From the NCBI RefSeq assembly GCF_009498035.1, contig NZ_CP034550.1, forward strand, positions 4,960,001 to 5,024,000: a stretch of DNA of 64,000 bases. The letters are read 5' to 3'. The notes below the pieces were generated by a model. That model worked only from the letters and a program-made list of their open reading frames with translations. It was not told the DNA's origin and searched no databases. This document shows, piece by piece, positions 43,677 to 53,080 of the stretch. This stretch comes from Saccharothrix syringae (GTDB taxonomy: Bacteria; Actinomycetota; Actinomycetes; Mycobacteriales; Pseudonocardiaceae). Numbering within the stretch: the first letter of the stretch is position 1; each line of letters opens with the position of its first letter. A program made the translations under genes and the position numbers.

Positions 43677-44222
43677 TTGACCACCGCGCTGATCGTCGGC
43701 GACCTCCAGCGGGGCATCACGGACAACCACCCGTTCGCCGCCCGGGTCGTGCCGGCGGTCACCGACCTGCTCCCGCGGGCCCGCGCGGCCGGCGCGCTCG
43801 TCGTGTTCGTGCGCTTCGCCTTCCGCCCCAACGGCGCCGACCTGCTGCCCGACAACGGGCTGCACCGGTCGTTCTACGACGCCGGGGACGCCTTCCACGA
43901 GGGATCGACCGGGACCGGGATCGCCCTGCCGGTCGCCGAGGAGGACGTCGTCGTGCTCAAGCGCCGCGCGAGCGCGTTCGCGGGCACCGACCTCGACCTG
44001 GTGCTGCGCGCCCGAGGCGTCGGCACCCTCGCGGTCGCCGGGGTCGCGACCAGCGCGATGGTGGCCGCCACGTGCTACGACGCGGCCGACCGCGGCTACC
44101 GGGTCACCGTGCTGCGCGACGGCTGCGCCGACGGCGACCCGGCCGTGCACGACTTCTTCGTGGACACCGTCTTCCCGAGCCGGGGTTTCGAGGTCGTGAC
44201 CTGCGCCGACTGGTCCTGCTGA
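43677..44222 (+). CDS. isochorismatase-family hydrolase without the usual catalytic cysteine
   Basis: TTG 43677, eight bases after GGGAG, gives a 181-residue cytoplasmic protein. TALIVGDLQRGITD carries the catalytic Asp of the family, and VVLKRRASAFAGTDLDLVLR the conserved Lys region. At the cysteine position the sequence reads GVATSAMVAATCYDA, with Met where nicotinamidases have Cys. Some isochorismatase-fold proteins also lack this Cys. It is therefore not a nicotinamidase; the substrate is unknown. It converges with the DyP-GRE gene, 12 bp between stops. Confidence 0.88.
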   Translation: MTTALIVGDLQRGITDNHPFAARVVPAVTDLLPRARAAGALVVFVRFAFRPNGADLLPDNGLHRSFYDAGDAFHEGSTGTGIALPVAEEDVVVLKRRASAFAGTDLDLVLRARGVGTLAVAGVATSAMVAATCYDAADRGYRVTVLRDGCADGDPAVHDFFVDTVFPSRGFEVVTCADWSC

Positions 44223-44234
44223 CCACCGGGGCGG

Positions 44235-47200
44235 TCAGCCCTCGACGTCGGGGCTGCTGATCGGGCGGCGCTGGTGCTGGTGCTGGTGGTCGGGGAACAT
44301 GCTGATGAAGTACTCGCTCCAGCCGCCCATGCGCACGCGCAGCAGGTCGTACTGCTCGGGGTCGCGGCGCGCGGCGGCGAGGGTGTCGGGGTCGGCGCAG
44401 GTGATGGTGAGCAGGTTGGAGCCGGTGCCGCGGGCGAATGCCTCGATGACGCGCACCAGGTCCTCGTGGGGGAAGTCCTCGCGGATGGTGAAGTCGGTGG
44501 GGGCGGCGTCCCACAGGGCCTCCGCGCCGTCACCGCTGAAGCCGGACAAGGAGGCGAGGATGCCCTCCTCCTGGTGGTCCACCGGCCGGTCGACCGGGCT
44601 CGGGGTGGGGCTGAGGTCGGAGGCCAGTGTTTCGCCGCGTCGTCGTCCCTCGGGCGAGGCGCCGGTGGCCGCGCCGAATTCGAGGTAGTTCTCGAAGGTG
44701 CCCACGCCGGGTTGGAGCTGGATGCCGAAGGGGTGTTCGGGGGTGCCGATGCGCTCGGCGAGGGTGACCATGGTGCGGGCGGTGGAGGGGGCGGGGTCGG
44801 TGAGGACGGAGACGACGGTGTCGGAGACGCGGCGCAGGAAGCGGTTGCCGAAGGCGTCGACGTCCTCGTTGCCGCGGCCGTAGCGGGGCAGGGTCAGGGC
44901 GGCCCCGCGCAGGTCGCGGAAGCGCTCGGCGCGGGCGGCGGTGCGGCCCTCGCCCACCAGGGAGTTGGTGAAGGGCTCGGTCATGGACTCGCCCCAGTCG
45001 CACATCAGCGCCTCGACCAGTTCGGGCAGGGAGGTGGCCGCGGTGGTGGGGTCGTAGACGAGGTGCTTGATCGCCAGCAGCGAGTTGATGGCGTTGGGCA
45101 GGGCGATCAGGCCCGGGGCGATGACGTTGTACCGGGCGCCGCCCGCGTAGTAGTCCAGGCCGGTCTCGACGCAGTCGTCGACGAAGCAGGACAGCAGCGG
45201 TGACGGGCACACCTCGCTCATCTGCCCGAACGCGGCCAGTTGGCCGTCGACCTGCTTGGCGTACATCCGGGACAGGTGCTTGAAGTACAGCTCCAGCACC
45301 TGGTCGAACGTGGTCAGGTCGGCGGGTTTGGCGGAGGTGAACGACACCCGCTGGCCCCGGAAGTACATCGGTCCGGCGGTGAGCCAGGACTTGCCCTGGT
45401 TGAGGGTGGCCTCCAGCACGTGCAGCATGTTGACCTGGCCGAGGGTGAACCAGTTCTTGCCGGGGAACTGCGGCTCGTAGCAGCCGTCGCAGGCGTAGTC
45501 GCGGGCCACGTCCAGCGGGACCTCGCTGTGCCAGCGCCCCCGGGCCTTCTCGCGCACCGGGGTGAACTCGGTGGGCCGGGTGCCGTCGCCGATGCGCTCG
45601 CCGCTGCGCACCAGGCCGGGGATGATCTTGCGGTCGTCGAGCAGGATGGGGTGGGCGCCACCGCTGAGCAGCGCGCGGGCGGCTTCCTCGGCGTACTCGC
45701 GGGGCATGTCCGGGCGCACGCGCAGCGACAGGCAGGGCGCGTTGAGCGGCAGCCTGCGGGCGGCGAGCAGGCACAGCATCGTCGTGGCGTTGTAGGCCGG
45801 CGTGCCCTCGCCCTCGGCGTCGTCGGCCACCGTGCCGCCGACGGTGACCTGCTGGACCCACTGGTTGTTGGCGCCGCCCTGGGGGTAGTTGCCGCTGAAA
45901 CCGCCCATGGCCATGTTGCCGAAGGGCTGGTGGTCCTCCACGAACGCGCGGTTCCACAGGACCTTCTCGCCGAGCTTGACCCACAGGCAGTCGATGATCT
46001 CCTGCGCCTGGTCGTCGTCGATCAGGCCCAGTTGGCGGTCGTTGGCGCGGAAGGGTTCCAGGAGCTGGTCGAGGCGGCCGACGGCGGTCGGTTCACCCAC
46101 CAGGTGCAGGCACGAGTGCAGGGTGAAGACCAGTTGGGCGGCTTCGAGCATCGTGTCGGGCGGTTGGTGGGCGAGCTTGCGCATCCGGCCGTGGATGGCC
46201 AGCAGGTTCTCCAGCTCCGCCCGCTGCGACGGCCGCGTGTCGTGGGCCAGCTCGGCGGCCAGGTCGGCGTACGCCAGGCAGTGGTCGCTGACGCCCTCCA
46301 GGGCCAGCACGATCGCGCGGTAGAACTGGCGTTTGCCCTCGTCGTCGGTCGTGTCGAGCTTGGCGGTCACCTCCGCGATCAGGCCGTCCAGGCCCTTGTC
46401 GAGCAGGCGCTGGTAGCCCGGGACGACGTGCCCGACGCCGGAGGCGGCGCTCAGGCCGCGGAAGAAGTTCTCCAGCTCCTCGTCCTCGCGGGTGTGGTCG
46501 ATGACGTACTTGCCCTGGCCCAGGCCGAGGTTGGGCATGGCGCCGACGATCAGCTCGGCCGGTTCGACGTGGTAGGTGTCGGCGCCGTTGACGGTCCGGC
46601 CGTCCCGGTGGCGCCGCCCGCGGAAACCGTAGTCGTGGCCGGCGAAGACCTTTCCGAGGCCGATCTTGATCGCCCAGCCCATCCGCTCGACCACCGGCAG
46701 CGCCATCACCCGCCGCGCCTGCTCGACCCCGTGGTACCGCTCGACGTAGGCCGACAGGTGCTCCAGCTCCTGCTGCGCGCGGTCGAAGTACCAGCCGTCC
46801 TGCCACCGGGAGAACATCGTCTCCAACAGCCGCAGCACCCGGCGCGAGGGCGGTCGGCAGTGGTCCCGCTGCTCGGCCGGCACCGTCGCCATGCGGTGCA
46901 TGTAGTCGTGGTGGTTGTAGTACATGTAGCCGTTGGCCGAGCGCCGGTCGAAGTGCCGGTCCAACCGGTCCCAGTCCACGCCGGGGAAGTCGCGCCACGA
47001 CCGCGCCAGGTCCGGCACCGGCGTGGGCGGCAGGTCCAGGTTGAGCTGGCTGGGGATGAAGTAGAAGCCACCCAGGTCGGACCGGACGTTGGACAGCAGG
47101 CGGTCGGCCATGAATCCGTCGGTCCGCCCGATCTGCCGGTCCATGATCCGCTCCAGCACCTCCGCCGAGTTGGCGAACCCGGCGAAGTAGATGCCCCGCT

Positions 47201-48152
47201 CGTCGCGGCGGCTGGCACCCTTGGCCAGCAGGTCGTCGTCGTCGAGCGCGTCGGAGGTGCCGTAGGGCAGGCTCAGCCGCAGCAGCGGGGTGGTGTTGCC
47301 CATCTCGTCCTGGGCGCGGGAGCGGCTGATGTGGTTGCGGTCGTCGTGGGAGGGGATGATGACGTCGTCGGCGGTGCGGCCGACCAGGTCCTCGACCTGG
47401 TCGGGGTTCATGTTCAGCAGGTTCGACCAGTTGATGGTGAAGCGCTGCGCCAGCACGAACGACGCGCCGAGGTAGTCGGGGTCGTCCAGCCCGACCAGGG
47501 TGTGCTTCTGGAAGCTCACCGGGCTGGTGGGGTTGTTGAGGTTCTCGGAGAAGCGGCAGCCCACGACCTTGCCGCCCCGCTTGTCCGCGCGCACCGACTT
47601 GGTGGCCGCCTCCTGGTGCACCGTCCGGGTGGGGTCGACGCCGCCGGTCTCCGCCAGCATCGCGCTGAGCCGCCGGAACACCTCCGGGCAGTGCTCCCGG
47701 TCGTCGGACTTGAGGTGGAACCACAGGTCGGCGCCGGAGTCGACGAAGGTGCCGTTCGACCGCTCGAACACCTTCGACGGCGCGAAGCCCTCGTCCACGC
47801 CGGGCTCGCCGGAGGGGTGGCGCAGCCGCATGCCCCGCGGTGGCCTGCGCCCCGTCTCGCGGCACCACTCGTGCCACAGGCGGAAGCCGACGCCGGTCAC
47901 CACGGTGGTGTTGGCGCTGCCGAGGTACCGGTGGATGTGCTCCCGCAGCTCCGACAGGATCGCGGACAGCTGGGCCGGGGTGGGTGCCCGGCCGTCCTCG
48001 GCGCGCCAGAAGGTCGCGAACAGCGCGTACGGGGACGGGTAGATCAACCCGCGCTGGACGTGCTCCCACACGTCGTGCCCGACCGGTCCGTCGTCGGCGG
48101 TGAACAGGGCCTGCACCTGCGGCGCGTCAACGGGGGACTTCGACAGCGTCAC
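44235..48152 (-). CDS. DyP/YfeX-type peroxidase fused to glycyl radical enzyme
   Basis: GTG 48152, behind GAGGAGAAGACC, opens 1,305 residues. Residues about 60-375 are a YfeX-like DyP domain (VVTGVGFRLWHEW; RSRAQDEMG; LLRLSLPYGT; RGIYFAGFANS; IGRTDGFMADRLL), with His274 (NHISR) as likely proximal heme ligand and Arg292 as distal Arg. The GxxDG motif is replaced by GCRFS (198-202). Residues about 455-1290 are a full glycyl radical enzyme: ELIVG (533-537), FGNMAMGGFSGNYPQGG, active-site loop ACDGCYEPQ (Cys891, Glu893), and the radical site VRMGGWSEYF with Gly1277. The layout is the GCVEP type (diol dehydratase/lyase), not PFL (which has CC). No radical-SAM activase is in the window. No signal peptide. 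The peroxidase might generate or quench the radical. Substrate unknown. Confidence 0.9.
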   Translation of the reverse strand: MTLSKSPVDAPQVQALFTADDGPVGHDVWEHVQRGLIYPSPYALFATFWRAEDGRAPTPAQLSAILSELREHIHRYLGSANTTVVTGVGFRLWHEWCRETGRRPPRGMRLRHPSGEPGVDEGFAPSKVFERSNGTFVDSGADLWFHLKSDDREHCPEVFRRLSAMLAETGGVDPTRTVHQEAATKSVRADKRGGKVVGCRFSENLNNPTSPVSFQKHTLVGLDDPDYLGASFVLAQRFTINWSNLLNMNPDQVEDLVGRTADDVIIPSHDDRNHISRSRAQDEMGNTTPLLRLSLPYGTSDALDDDDLLAKGASRRDERGIYFAGFANSAEVLERIMDRQIGRTDGFMADRLLSNVRSDLGGFYFIPSQLNLDLPPTPVPDLARSWRDFPGVDWDRLDRHFDRRSANGYMYYNHHDYMHRMATVPAEQRDHCRPPSRRVLRLLETMFSRWQDGWYFDRAQQELEHLSAYVERYHGVEQARRVMALPVVERMGWAIKIGLGKVFAGHDYGFRGRRHRDGRTVNGADTYHVEPAELIVGAMPNLGLGQGKYVIDHTREDEELENFFRGLSAASGVGHVVPGYQRLLDKGLDGLIAEVTAKLDTTDDEGKRQFYRAIVLALEGVSDHCLAYADLAAELAHDTRPSQRAELENLLAIHGRMRKLAHQPPDTMLEAAQLVFTLHSCLHLVGEPTAVGRLDQLLEPFRANDRQLGLIDDDQAQEIIDCLWVKLGEKVLWNRAFVEDHQPFGNMAMGGFSGNYPQGGANNQWVQQVTVGGTVADDAEGEGTPAYNATTMLCLLAARRLPLNAPCLSLRVRPDMPREYAEEAARALLSGGAHPILLDDRKIIPGLVRSGERIGDGTRPTEFTPVREKARGRWHSEVPLDVARDYACDGCYEPQFPGKNWFTLGQVNMLHVLEATLNQGKSWLTAGPMYFRGQRVSFTSAKPADLTTFDQVLELYFKHLSRMYAKQVDGQLAAFGQMSEVCPSPLLSCFVDDCVETGLDYYAGGARYNVIAPGLIALPNAINSLLAIKHLVYDPTTAATSLPELVEALMCDWGESMTEPFTNSLVGEGRTAARAERFRDLRGAALTLPRYGRGNEDVDAFGNRFLRRVSDTVVSVLTDPAPSTARTMVTLAERIGTPEHPFGIQLQPGVGTFENYLEFGAATGASPEGRRRGETLASDLSPTPSPVDRPVDHQEEGILASLSGFSGDGAEALWDAAPTDFTIREDFPHEDLVRVIEAFARGTGSNLLTITCADPDTLAAARRDPEQYDLLRVRMGGWSEYFISMFPDHQHQHQRRPISSPDVEG

Positions 48153-48513
48153 GGTCTTCTCCTCGGGTCTCTTCGCCCGGACGGGCGCGTACCCGATGCT
48201 GGCGAAGCGCCCGTTCACGGGGCGGGTCGGACGGGCCGCACCACTCCGACAACACCGGACTTGACCCGGACGTGGCGTGCCGATCACGGTCAGCAGACCG
48301 TCGATGTGCGGACAGAACACCCGGGAGTGGAGCCGCGGCGGCGCGTCTTAGCGCGATTTTTACGCCGGACAACCGCTGTCTTCACCTCGCCGGAGCCCGG
48401 GGGGAAGTTGACTGCCCGCTGTGCCCCGGCGCCGTCCGGGCGCTCGCCGCGCACCGGGTGCGCGGTGGCGGCACCCTGTAACCGACGAAGTGATCACCAC
48501 GGGAGACCCCGCA
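48153..48513. other. divergent promoter region between DyP-GRE and APC transporter
   Basis: The 361-bp spacer is less G+C-rich than its surroundings, with no convincing gene. CCGGACTTGACCCGGAC (about 48256-48272) contains a hexamer direct repeat (CCGGAC, five-base spacer) that could bind a regulator. It must carry the promoters of both large genes. Confidence 0.45.
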
Positions 48514-50496
48514 ATGTCCGACGCACCGGAGTTCGCCGTCCCCGAACGGGTGGCCAGGCCGGTCCCGCCGTCCCCGCCGTCGAGCCGGTTGGGGCGGTGG
48601 TTGCTGGAGCACCGGGTGCAGCCGGTGGGCCCGGCCGGTGCCGAGCAGCACGCCAGGCCCACGGCGTGGTGGAAGGTCATGTGCCTGACCGGCGTGGACT
48701 ACTTCTCCACTTTGTCCTACCTGCCCGGTATCGCCGCCCTGGCGGCCGGGGCGATCTCGCCGCTGGCGACGCTGCTGATCGTGGCGCTGACCCTGTTCGG
48801 GATGCTGCCGATGTACCGGCGGGTGGCCCGCGAGTCGCCGCACGGCCAGGGCTCGGTGGCGATGCTGGAGGACCTGCTGCCGTTCTGGCGGGGCAAGCTG
48901 TTCGTGCTGGTCCTGCTCGGGTTCGTGGCCACCTCGTGGATCATCACCATCACCCTGTCCGCCGCCGACGCCACGGTGCACGCGCTGGAGAACCCGCACG
49001 TGCCGGAGTTCCTGCACGGCCACGAGGTGGTGGTCACCGTCGTGCTGCTGCTGGTCCTGGGCGGGGTGTTCCTGCTCGGCTTCAGCGAGGCCGTCGGCGT
49101 GGCCATCCCGCTGGTCGCGGTGTTCCTGCTGCTCAACGCCGTGGTCGTGGTGGCCGGTGTGCTGGAAGTGGTCTCCGAGCCGGCGGCCCTGGACCGCTGG
49201 CTGGACGCCCTGACCTCCGCAGGCGGTGGGCTGTTCGGCGTGGTCGGGCCCGCCGTCCTGGCGTTCCCGCTGCTCGTGCTCGGGCTGTCCGGCTTCGAGA
49301 CGGGCGTGAGCATGATGCCGCTGGTGGCCTCCGACGGGCGCACCGACGCCGAGCGGCTGGAGGGGCGCATCCGCAACACCCGCAAGCTGCTCACCACCGC
49401 CGCGGTGATCATGTCGGTGTACCTGGTCGCGACCAGCTTCGTGACCACCGTGCTGGTGCCGGTGGAGCAGTTCCAGCCCGGTGGGGAGGCCAACGGCCGG
49501 GCCCTGGCGTACCTGGCCCACGAGCTGCTGGGGGAGTGGGTCGGCACCGCCTACGACGTCAGCAGCATCCTCATCCTGTGGTTCGCCGGTGCCTCGGCGA
49601 TGGCCGGGCTGATCAACATCGTGCCGCGCTACCTGCCCGCCTACGGCATGGCGCCGGAGTGGTCGCGCGCGGTGCGGCCGGTCGTGCTGGTCTACACCGC
49701 CGTCTGCGTCCTGATCACCCTGATCTTCCAGGCCGACGTCAACGCGCAGGCCGGCGCCTACGCCACCGGCATCCTGGCCATGATGGTCTCGGCCTCGGCC
49801 GCGGTGACCCTGTCTGCCGCGCGGGCCCGGCGGCGGGGTGCGGCGACCGCGTTCGCGGTGCTCACGCTGATCATGCTCTACGCGCTGGTGGAGAACGTGA
49901 TCGAGAAGCCCGACGGCATCACCATCTCGTTCTTCTTCATCCTGGGCATCGTCGCGGTCTCGCTGGTGTCCCGGATCAGCCGGACCACGGAGCTGCGCGC
50001 CGACCACATCGAGTTCGACGAGACCGCCCGCCGGTTCGTCACCGACTCCATCGCCCACGACGGCGCGCTGACCATCATCGCCAACCGGCGGCAGGCCGGC
50101 GACACCGCCGAGTACGCCGAGAAGGAGGCCGAGCAGCGCGGCGCGAACCCGGTGCCCGGCGCGGCCGACGTGCTGTTCCTGGAGGTCGACGTGGTCGACC
50201 CGTCGGACTTCAGCGACGTGCTCAAGGTCCGCGGCGTGGAGGTGGGCGGATACCGGATCCTGCGGGCGCAGAGCCCGGCCGCGCCCAACGCCATCGCGGC
50301 GGTCCTGCTGGCCCTGCGCGACACCACCGGCGTGCGCCCGCACTGCCACTTCGCCTGGAGCGAGGGCAACCCGCTGGGCCACCTGTTCCGCTACCTGCTG
50401 CTCGGCCGCGGCGACACCGCCCCGGTGGTCCGCGAGATCATCCGCAAGTCCGAACCCGACCCGGACCGGCGCCCCGGCATCCACGTCGGCGGCTGA
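48514..50496 (+). CDS. APC-superfamily amino acid/amine transporter
   Basis: The 660-residue protein starts at ATG 48514 behind [25 protein letters not shown] begins helix 1 with the unwound G-x-D-Y-F-S motif. About twelve helices follow to residue 500 ([40 protein letters not shown]). The last about 160 residues form a cytosolic domain ([40 protein letters not shown]). This long form with GDYFSTL-type start and C-terminal domain belongs to amino-acid transporters similar to YheL/KUP-neighbour groups; its substrate cannot be read from sequence. It is divergent from the DyP-GRE gene and might import that enzyme's substrate, a guess from position. Confidence 0.88.
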   Translation: MSDAPEFAVPERVARPVPPSPPSSRLGRWLLEHRVQPVGPAGAEQHARPTAWWKVMCLTGVDYFSTLSYLPGIAALAAGAISPLATLLIVALTLFGMLPMYRRVARESPHGQGSVAMLEDLLPFWRGKLFVLVLLGFVATSWIITITLSAADATVHALENPHVPEFLHGHEVVVTVVLLLVLGGVFLLGFSEAVGVAIPLVAVFLLLNAVVVVAGVLEVVSEPAALDRWLDALTSAGGGLFGVVGPAVLAFPLLVLGLSGFETGVSMMPLVASDGRTDAERLEGRIRNTRKLLTTAAVIMSVYLVATSFVTTVLVPVEQFQPGGEANGRALAYLAHELLGEWVGTAYDVSSILILWFAGASAMAGLINIVPRYLPAYGMAPEWSRAVRPVVLVYTAVCVLITLIFQADVNAQAGAYATGILAMMVSASAAVTLSAARARRRGAATAFAVLTLIMLYALVENVIEKPDGITISFFFILGIVAVSLVSRISRTTELRADHIEFDETARRFVTDSIAHDGALTIIANRRQAGDTAEYAEKEAEQRGANPVPGAADVLFLEVDVVDPSDFSDVLKVRGVEVGGYRILRAQSPAAPNAIAAVLLALRDTTGVRPHCHFAWSEGNPLGHLFRYLLLGRGDTAPVVREIIRKSEPDPDRRPGIHVGG

Positions 50497-50505
50497 CGGG
50501 GCGCC

Positions 50506-51117
50506 TCACCGGGGCTCGGGTTCGGCGTGGAGGACCGTCGACGCGGTGAGGTCGACCAGCATGTGGGCGATGTCGTCGAGGGCGACGATGCCGTTGACGA
50601 TGGCGTCGCGGCCGATGGCCGCCTCGGGCATGGCCGAGGCGGCCGAGGTCGTCGGGTCGGCGACGAGGACCACGCCGCCGAAGCGGTGGACGGCGGTGGC
50701 GCCGGTGGCGGCGTCGTTGCCGTGCCCGGACAGCACCACCGCGACCACCCGCGGCCCGGCGACCACGGCGAGGGTGGCCAGCAGCAGGTCGGCCGAGGGC
50801 CGGTAGGGCGGCACCGGGCCGACGGGGATGGTGGTGAGGGTGCCGTCGGCGGTGGCCAGCAGGTGCCGGCCTGGTGGGGCGACCAGCACGTGCCCGGGCA
50901 GCAGGCGGGCGCCGTCGACGGCGGGGGCGACCGGCAGGGCGGTGCGCCGGGCCAGGATGTCCGGCAGCGCACCGGGCGCGTCGGGTGACGTGTGCTGCAC
51001 GACCACGACCGCGGCGGCGAAGTCGCCGGGCAGCGGTGCCAGCACCCGGCTGACCGCGTCCAGTCCTCCCGTCGAGCAGGCCAGCACCACGATAGGGAAC
51101 TCCACCACCACCACCAC
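50506..51117 (-). CDS. stand-alone CheB-type methylesterase/deamidase domain
   Basis: The protein of about 203 residues begins in a GTG run (51105-51117; the exact start is unclear) with VEFPIVVLACSTGGLDAVSR. The CheB catalytic Ser is in CSTGG, the His in VVVQHTSPDAPGALPDILAR and the Asp in VVLSGHGNDAATGATAVHRF. The receiver domain of chemotaxis CheB is absent, and no cheA, cheR or MCP genes are nearby. Such isolated CheB domains occur in non-motile actinobacteria, often beside kinases or phosphatases; their targets are unknown. It converges with the APC transporter, nine bases apart. Confidence 0.9.
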   Translation of the reverse strand: MVVVVEFPIVVLACSTGGLDAVSRVLAPLPGDFAAAVVVVQHTSPDAPGALPDILARRTALPVAPAVDGARLLPGHVLVAPPGRHLLATADGTLTTIPVGPVPPYRPSADLLLATLAVVAGPRVVAVVLSGHGNDAATGATAVHRFGGVVLVADPTTSAASAMPEAAIGRDAIVNGIVALDDIAHMLVDLTASTVLHAEPEPR

Positions 51118-51312
51118 CGGCCCCCGGACGGGACCGCACCCCACCACTGTGCTCCTCGGCCGCCCCGTCCGGCGCGAACGTGCCCGGGCGTGCCCGAAGC
51201 GTCCTCGGCGGGGCTGGGTGGGCCCCGGGTACGGGGTCACCCGATCGTGGCGGAGGTCGACCGGGCAGCATCTCGGCATCGGATGTCCGCCCAGGGGGAA
51301 CGGAGTGGTCGG

Positions 51313-51786
51313 GTGCCTGTGACGCCGGCGGTGAACGCGGCGGTGGGCGAGGTGCTCAACGAGTACGCCGCCAGGAGGGACGCGGACCTGCGCGGTCGGG
51401 CGCTGCTGTGGGAGATCGACGCCCGGGGCGCCTGGGTGGGCACGGCGCCGTCCTCGGCTTCGCCTGCCGCGACCCTGCACACCCTGGCGCAGTGGGCCGC
51501 GTTCCTGGACCTGGTCCTCGACGCGCCGGACCCCGGCAGGCCGGGCGTGTTCGTCTTCCGCGGCTACCTGGAGGACCGGCCGGTGGAGATCCGCGGCGTC
51601 GGCCGGGCGGTGGCGGACCCGGCCGACCGCGCGGTGCGCGGCGGGGGTGCCCAGCACGCCCCGTTCGAGGCCGGCCGGCCCAGGCACGCGATCGAGGGGG
51701 ACCGCTCGCGCGGTCGGGCGGCCGGCCCGACCACCGGGCCGGAGGAGCCGCGGCGCACCGCGGTGGCGGACCCCGCGGGCGCGTAG
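51313..51786 (+). CDS. hypothetical protein
   Basis: The 157-residue frame starts at GTG 51313; ACGGAG lies upstream, and a second in-frame GTG at 51319 is possible. The first 95 residues are protein-like (NAAVGEVLNEYAARRDADLR, LLWEIDARGAWVGTAPSSAS, ATLHTLAQWAAFLDLVLDAP, VFVFRGYLEDRPVEIRGVGR). The last 45 are low-complexity Gly/Arg/Pro. No family was recognised. It is divergent from the CheB-like gene and convergent with the SpoIIE phosphatase, so it may belong to the same signalling neighbourhood. Confidence 0.65.
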   Translation: MPVTPAVNAAVGEVLNEYAARRDADLRGRALLWEIDARGAWVGTAPSSASPAATLHTLAQWAAFLDLVLDAPDPGRPGVFVFRGYLEDRPVEIRGVGRAVADPADRAVRGGGAQHAPFEAGRPRHAIEGDRSRGRAAGPTTGPEEPRRTAVADPAGA

Positions 51787-51793
51787 GCGTGGT

Positions 51794-53017
51794 TCACAGG
51801 GCGGGCAGCAGGGTGAACTGGTCGGTGGTGGTCCACTCCAGCAGCAGCAGGGTGGCGTCGTCCTGAAGGTGGCCGTGCTGGTGGTCGAGCACGGCGCGCA
51901 CCACGCGGCGCAGCGTCTCGGGTGCGGGCAGGCCCGCCTGCTCGTGGCGCTCGGTGAGGTCGACCAGCCGGTCCAGGCCGAAGAACTCGCCGTGCGGGTC
52001 GCGGGCCTCGACCACGCCGTCGCTGTAGAACAGCACGCGGTCGCCCGGCTGGAGCTGCTCGCGCCCGACCTGCGGCTTGGTGGTGTCCATCTCGCCCAGG
52101 CCCAGCGCGGCGCGGCCGGGTGAGTCGAGCGTGCGCACGACCTGCCCGTCGCGCAGCACCACGGGCGGCGGGTGCCCGGCGTTGAGGTAGGACAGCTCGC
52201 CGGTGCCCAGGTCCAGGTGCGCCAGGAACGCCGTGGCGTAGGTGAACGCGTCGACCGGGCGGTGGGCGGTGATGGTGTCGTCGGCCAGCCCGGCGGCGGC
52301 GACCAGGTCGGCGCCTGCGCGGCGGGCGTTGCGGGTGGCGGCCAGCGCGATGGAGGTGGTCAGGCCGGCGTGCAGGTCGTGGCCCATCGAGTCGAAGATC
52401 GCCACGTAGGCGCAACCGTCGTCCACGGCGTAGTCGTACCCGTCGCCGCCGACCTGGTCGTAGGGCTCCATCGCCGCGGCGATGACCACCTGCTCGGTGG
52501 CGAACACCTTCGGCGGCAGCAGCTGCCACAGCAGCTCGGCGGCCACCGACAGCGGCCGGGTGCGGCGGACGCGGTGGAACAGGTCGCTGTAGAGCTGCTT
52601 GCTCAGCACCAGGTGCGCCAGTTGCCCGGCCAGGGCCCAGCAGTACCCGCGCAGCACCCGGTCGTGCGGGTCGGCGTCCCCGGGCAGGTCGATCCGCGCC
52701 ACGCCCAGCCGCTCGGTGCCGTCGAGCACCGGCACCCACAGGTGCGGCGACTCGCCCTCGGCCGCCGAGACGGCGATCTCCGACCGGGCGAACGCCAGCC
52801 CGGCCAGGGTGGCCTCCACCGACAGCGACGGGCCCGCGTCCCGGCGCACCGGGTGCAGCTCCCGCAGCCCGAGGTCGATCAGGTACAGCTCCACCGACAC
52901 GCCGACCGGCGCCGTCGCGTCGTCGATGATGCGCACCAGGTCACCGGCGGTGGCCAGGTGCGACTGGTTGAGCAGGCGGGCGAACACCGCCTGCCAGGAG
53001 CGGTCCTCTTCGGGCAT
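51794..53017 (-). CDS. GAF-like/PP2C (SpoIIE-type) serine phosphatase
   Basis: ATG 53017 starts a 407-residue cytoplasmic protein. Residues 1-165 form a GAF-like sensor (VELYLIDLGLRELHPVRRDA, SPHLWVPVLDGTERLGVARI). Residues about 175-400 are the SpoIIE PP2C domain with metal-binding Asp positions: AAMEPYDQVGGDGYDYAVDD (the GGD-x-Y/F-D motif), IFDSMGHDLHAGL (GHG-like), FYSDGVVEARDPHGEFFGLD and HLQDDATLLLLEW. Such phosphatases act on anti-sigma-factor antagonists; the partner STAS protein is not obvious here. The neighbouring CheB-like gene also belongs to signalling. Start choice follows the disappearance of protein-like sequence before it. Confidence 0.93.
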   Translation of the reverse strand: MPEEDRSWQAVFARLLNQSHLATAGDLVRIIDDATAPVGVSVELYLIDLGLRELHPVRRDAGPSLSVEATLAGLAFARSEIAVSAAEGESPHLWVPVLDGTERLGVARIDLPGDADPHDRVLRGYCWALAGQLAHLVLSKQLYSDLFHRVRRTRPLSVAAELLWQLLPPKVFATEQVVIAAAMEPYDQVGGDGYDYAVDDGCAYVAIFDSMGHDLHAGLTTSIALAATRNARRAGADLVAAAGLADDTITAHRPVDAFTYATAFLAHLDLGTGELSYLNAGHPPPVVLRDGQVVRTLDSPGRAALGLGEMDTTKPQVGREQLQPGDRVLFYSDGVVEARDPHGEFFGLDRLVDLTERHEQAGLPAPETLRRVVRAVLDHQHGHLQDDATLLLLEWTTTDQFTLLPAL

Positions 53018-53080
53018 GGCAGAAGGGTAGGACAGCGGTGGCCGCGCGCACCGCTCCCGGTGCACGCGGCCGCGTCGTCG

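Noticed and set aside
44235..48152. Simple annotation as pyruvate formate-lyase
   Set aside because: PFL has adjacent active-site cysteines; here there is a GCYEP motif of the diol dehydratase/lyase type, and a peroxidase domain precedes it.
44235..48152. DyP-GRE fusion as an assembly or frameshift artefact
   Set aside because: The frame is continuous for 3.9 kb with protein-like composition through the linker (about 376-455), no stop and a single good RBS. It cannot be excluded without reads, but nothing in the sequence suggests it.
45240..50549. 1,769-codon plus-strand open frame opposite the DyP-GRE gene and through the APC gene
   Set aside because: It crosses two real genes in other frames, and its composition (Val/Gly/Gln/Arg-rich) is that of a shadow frame.
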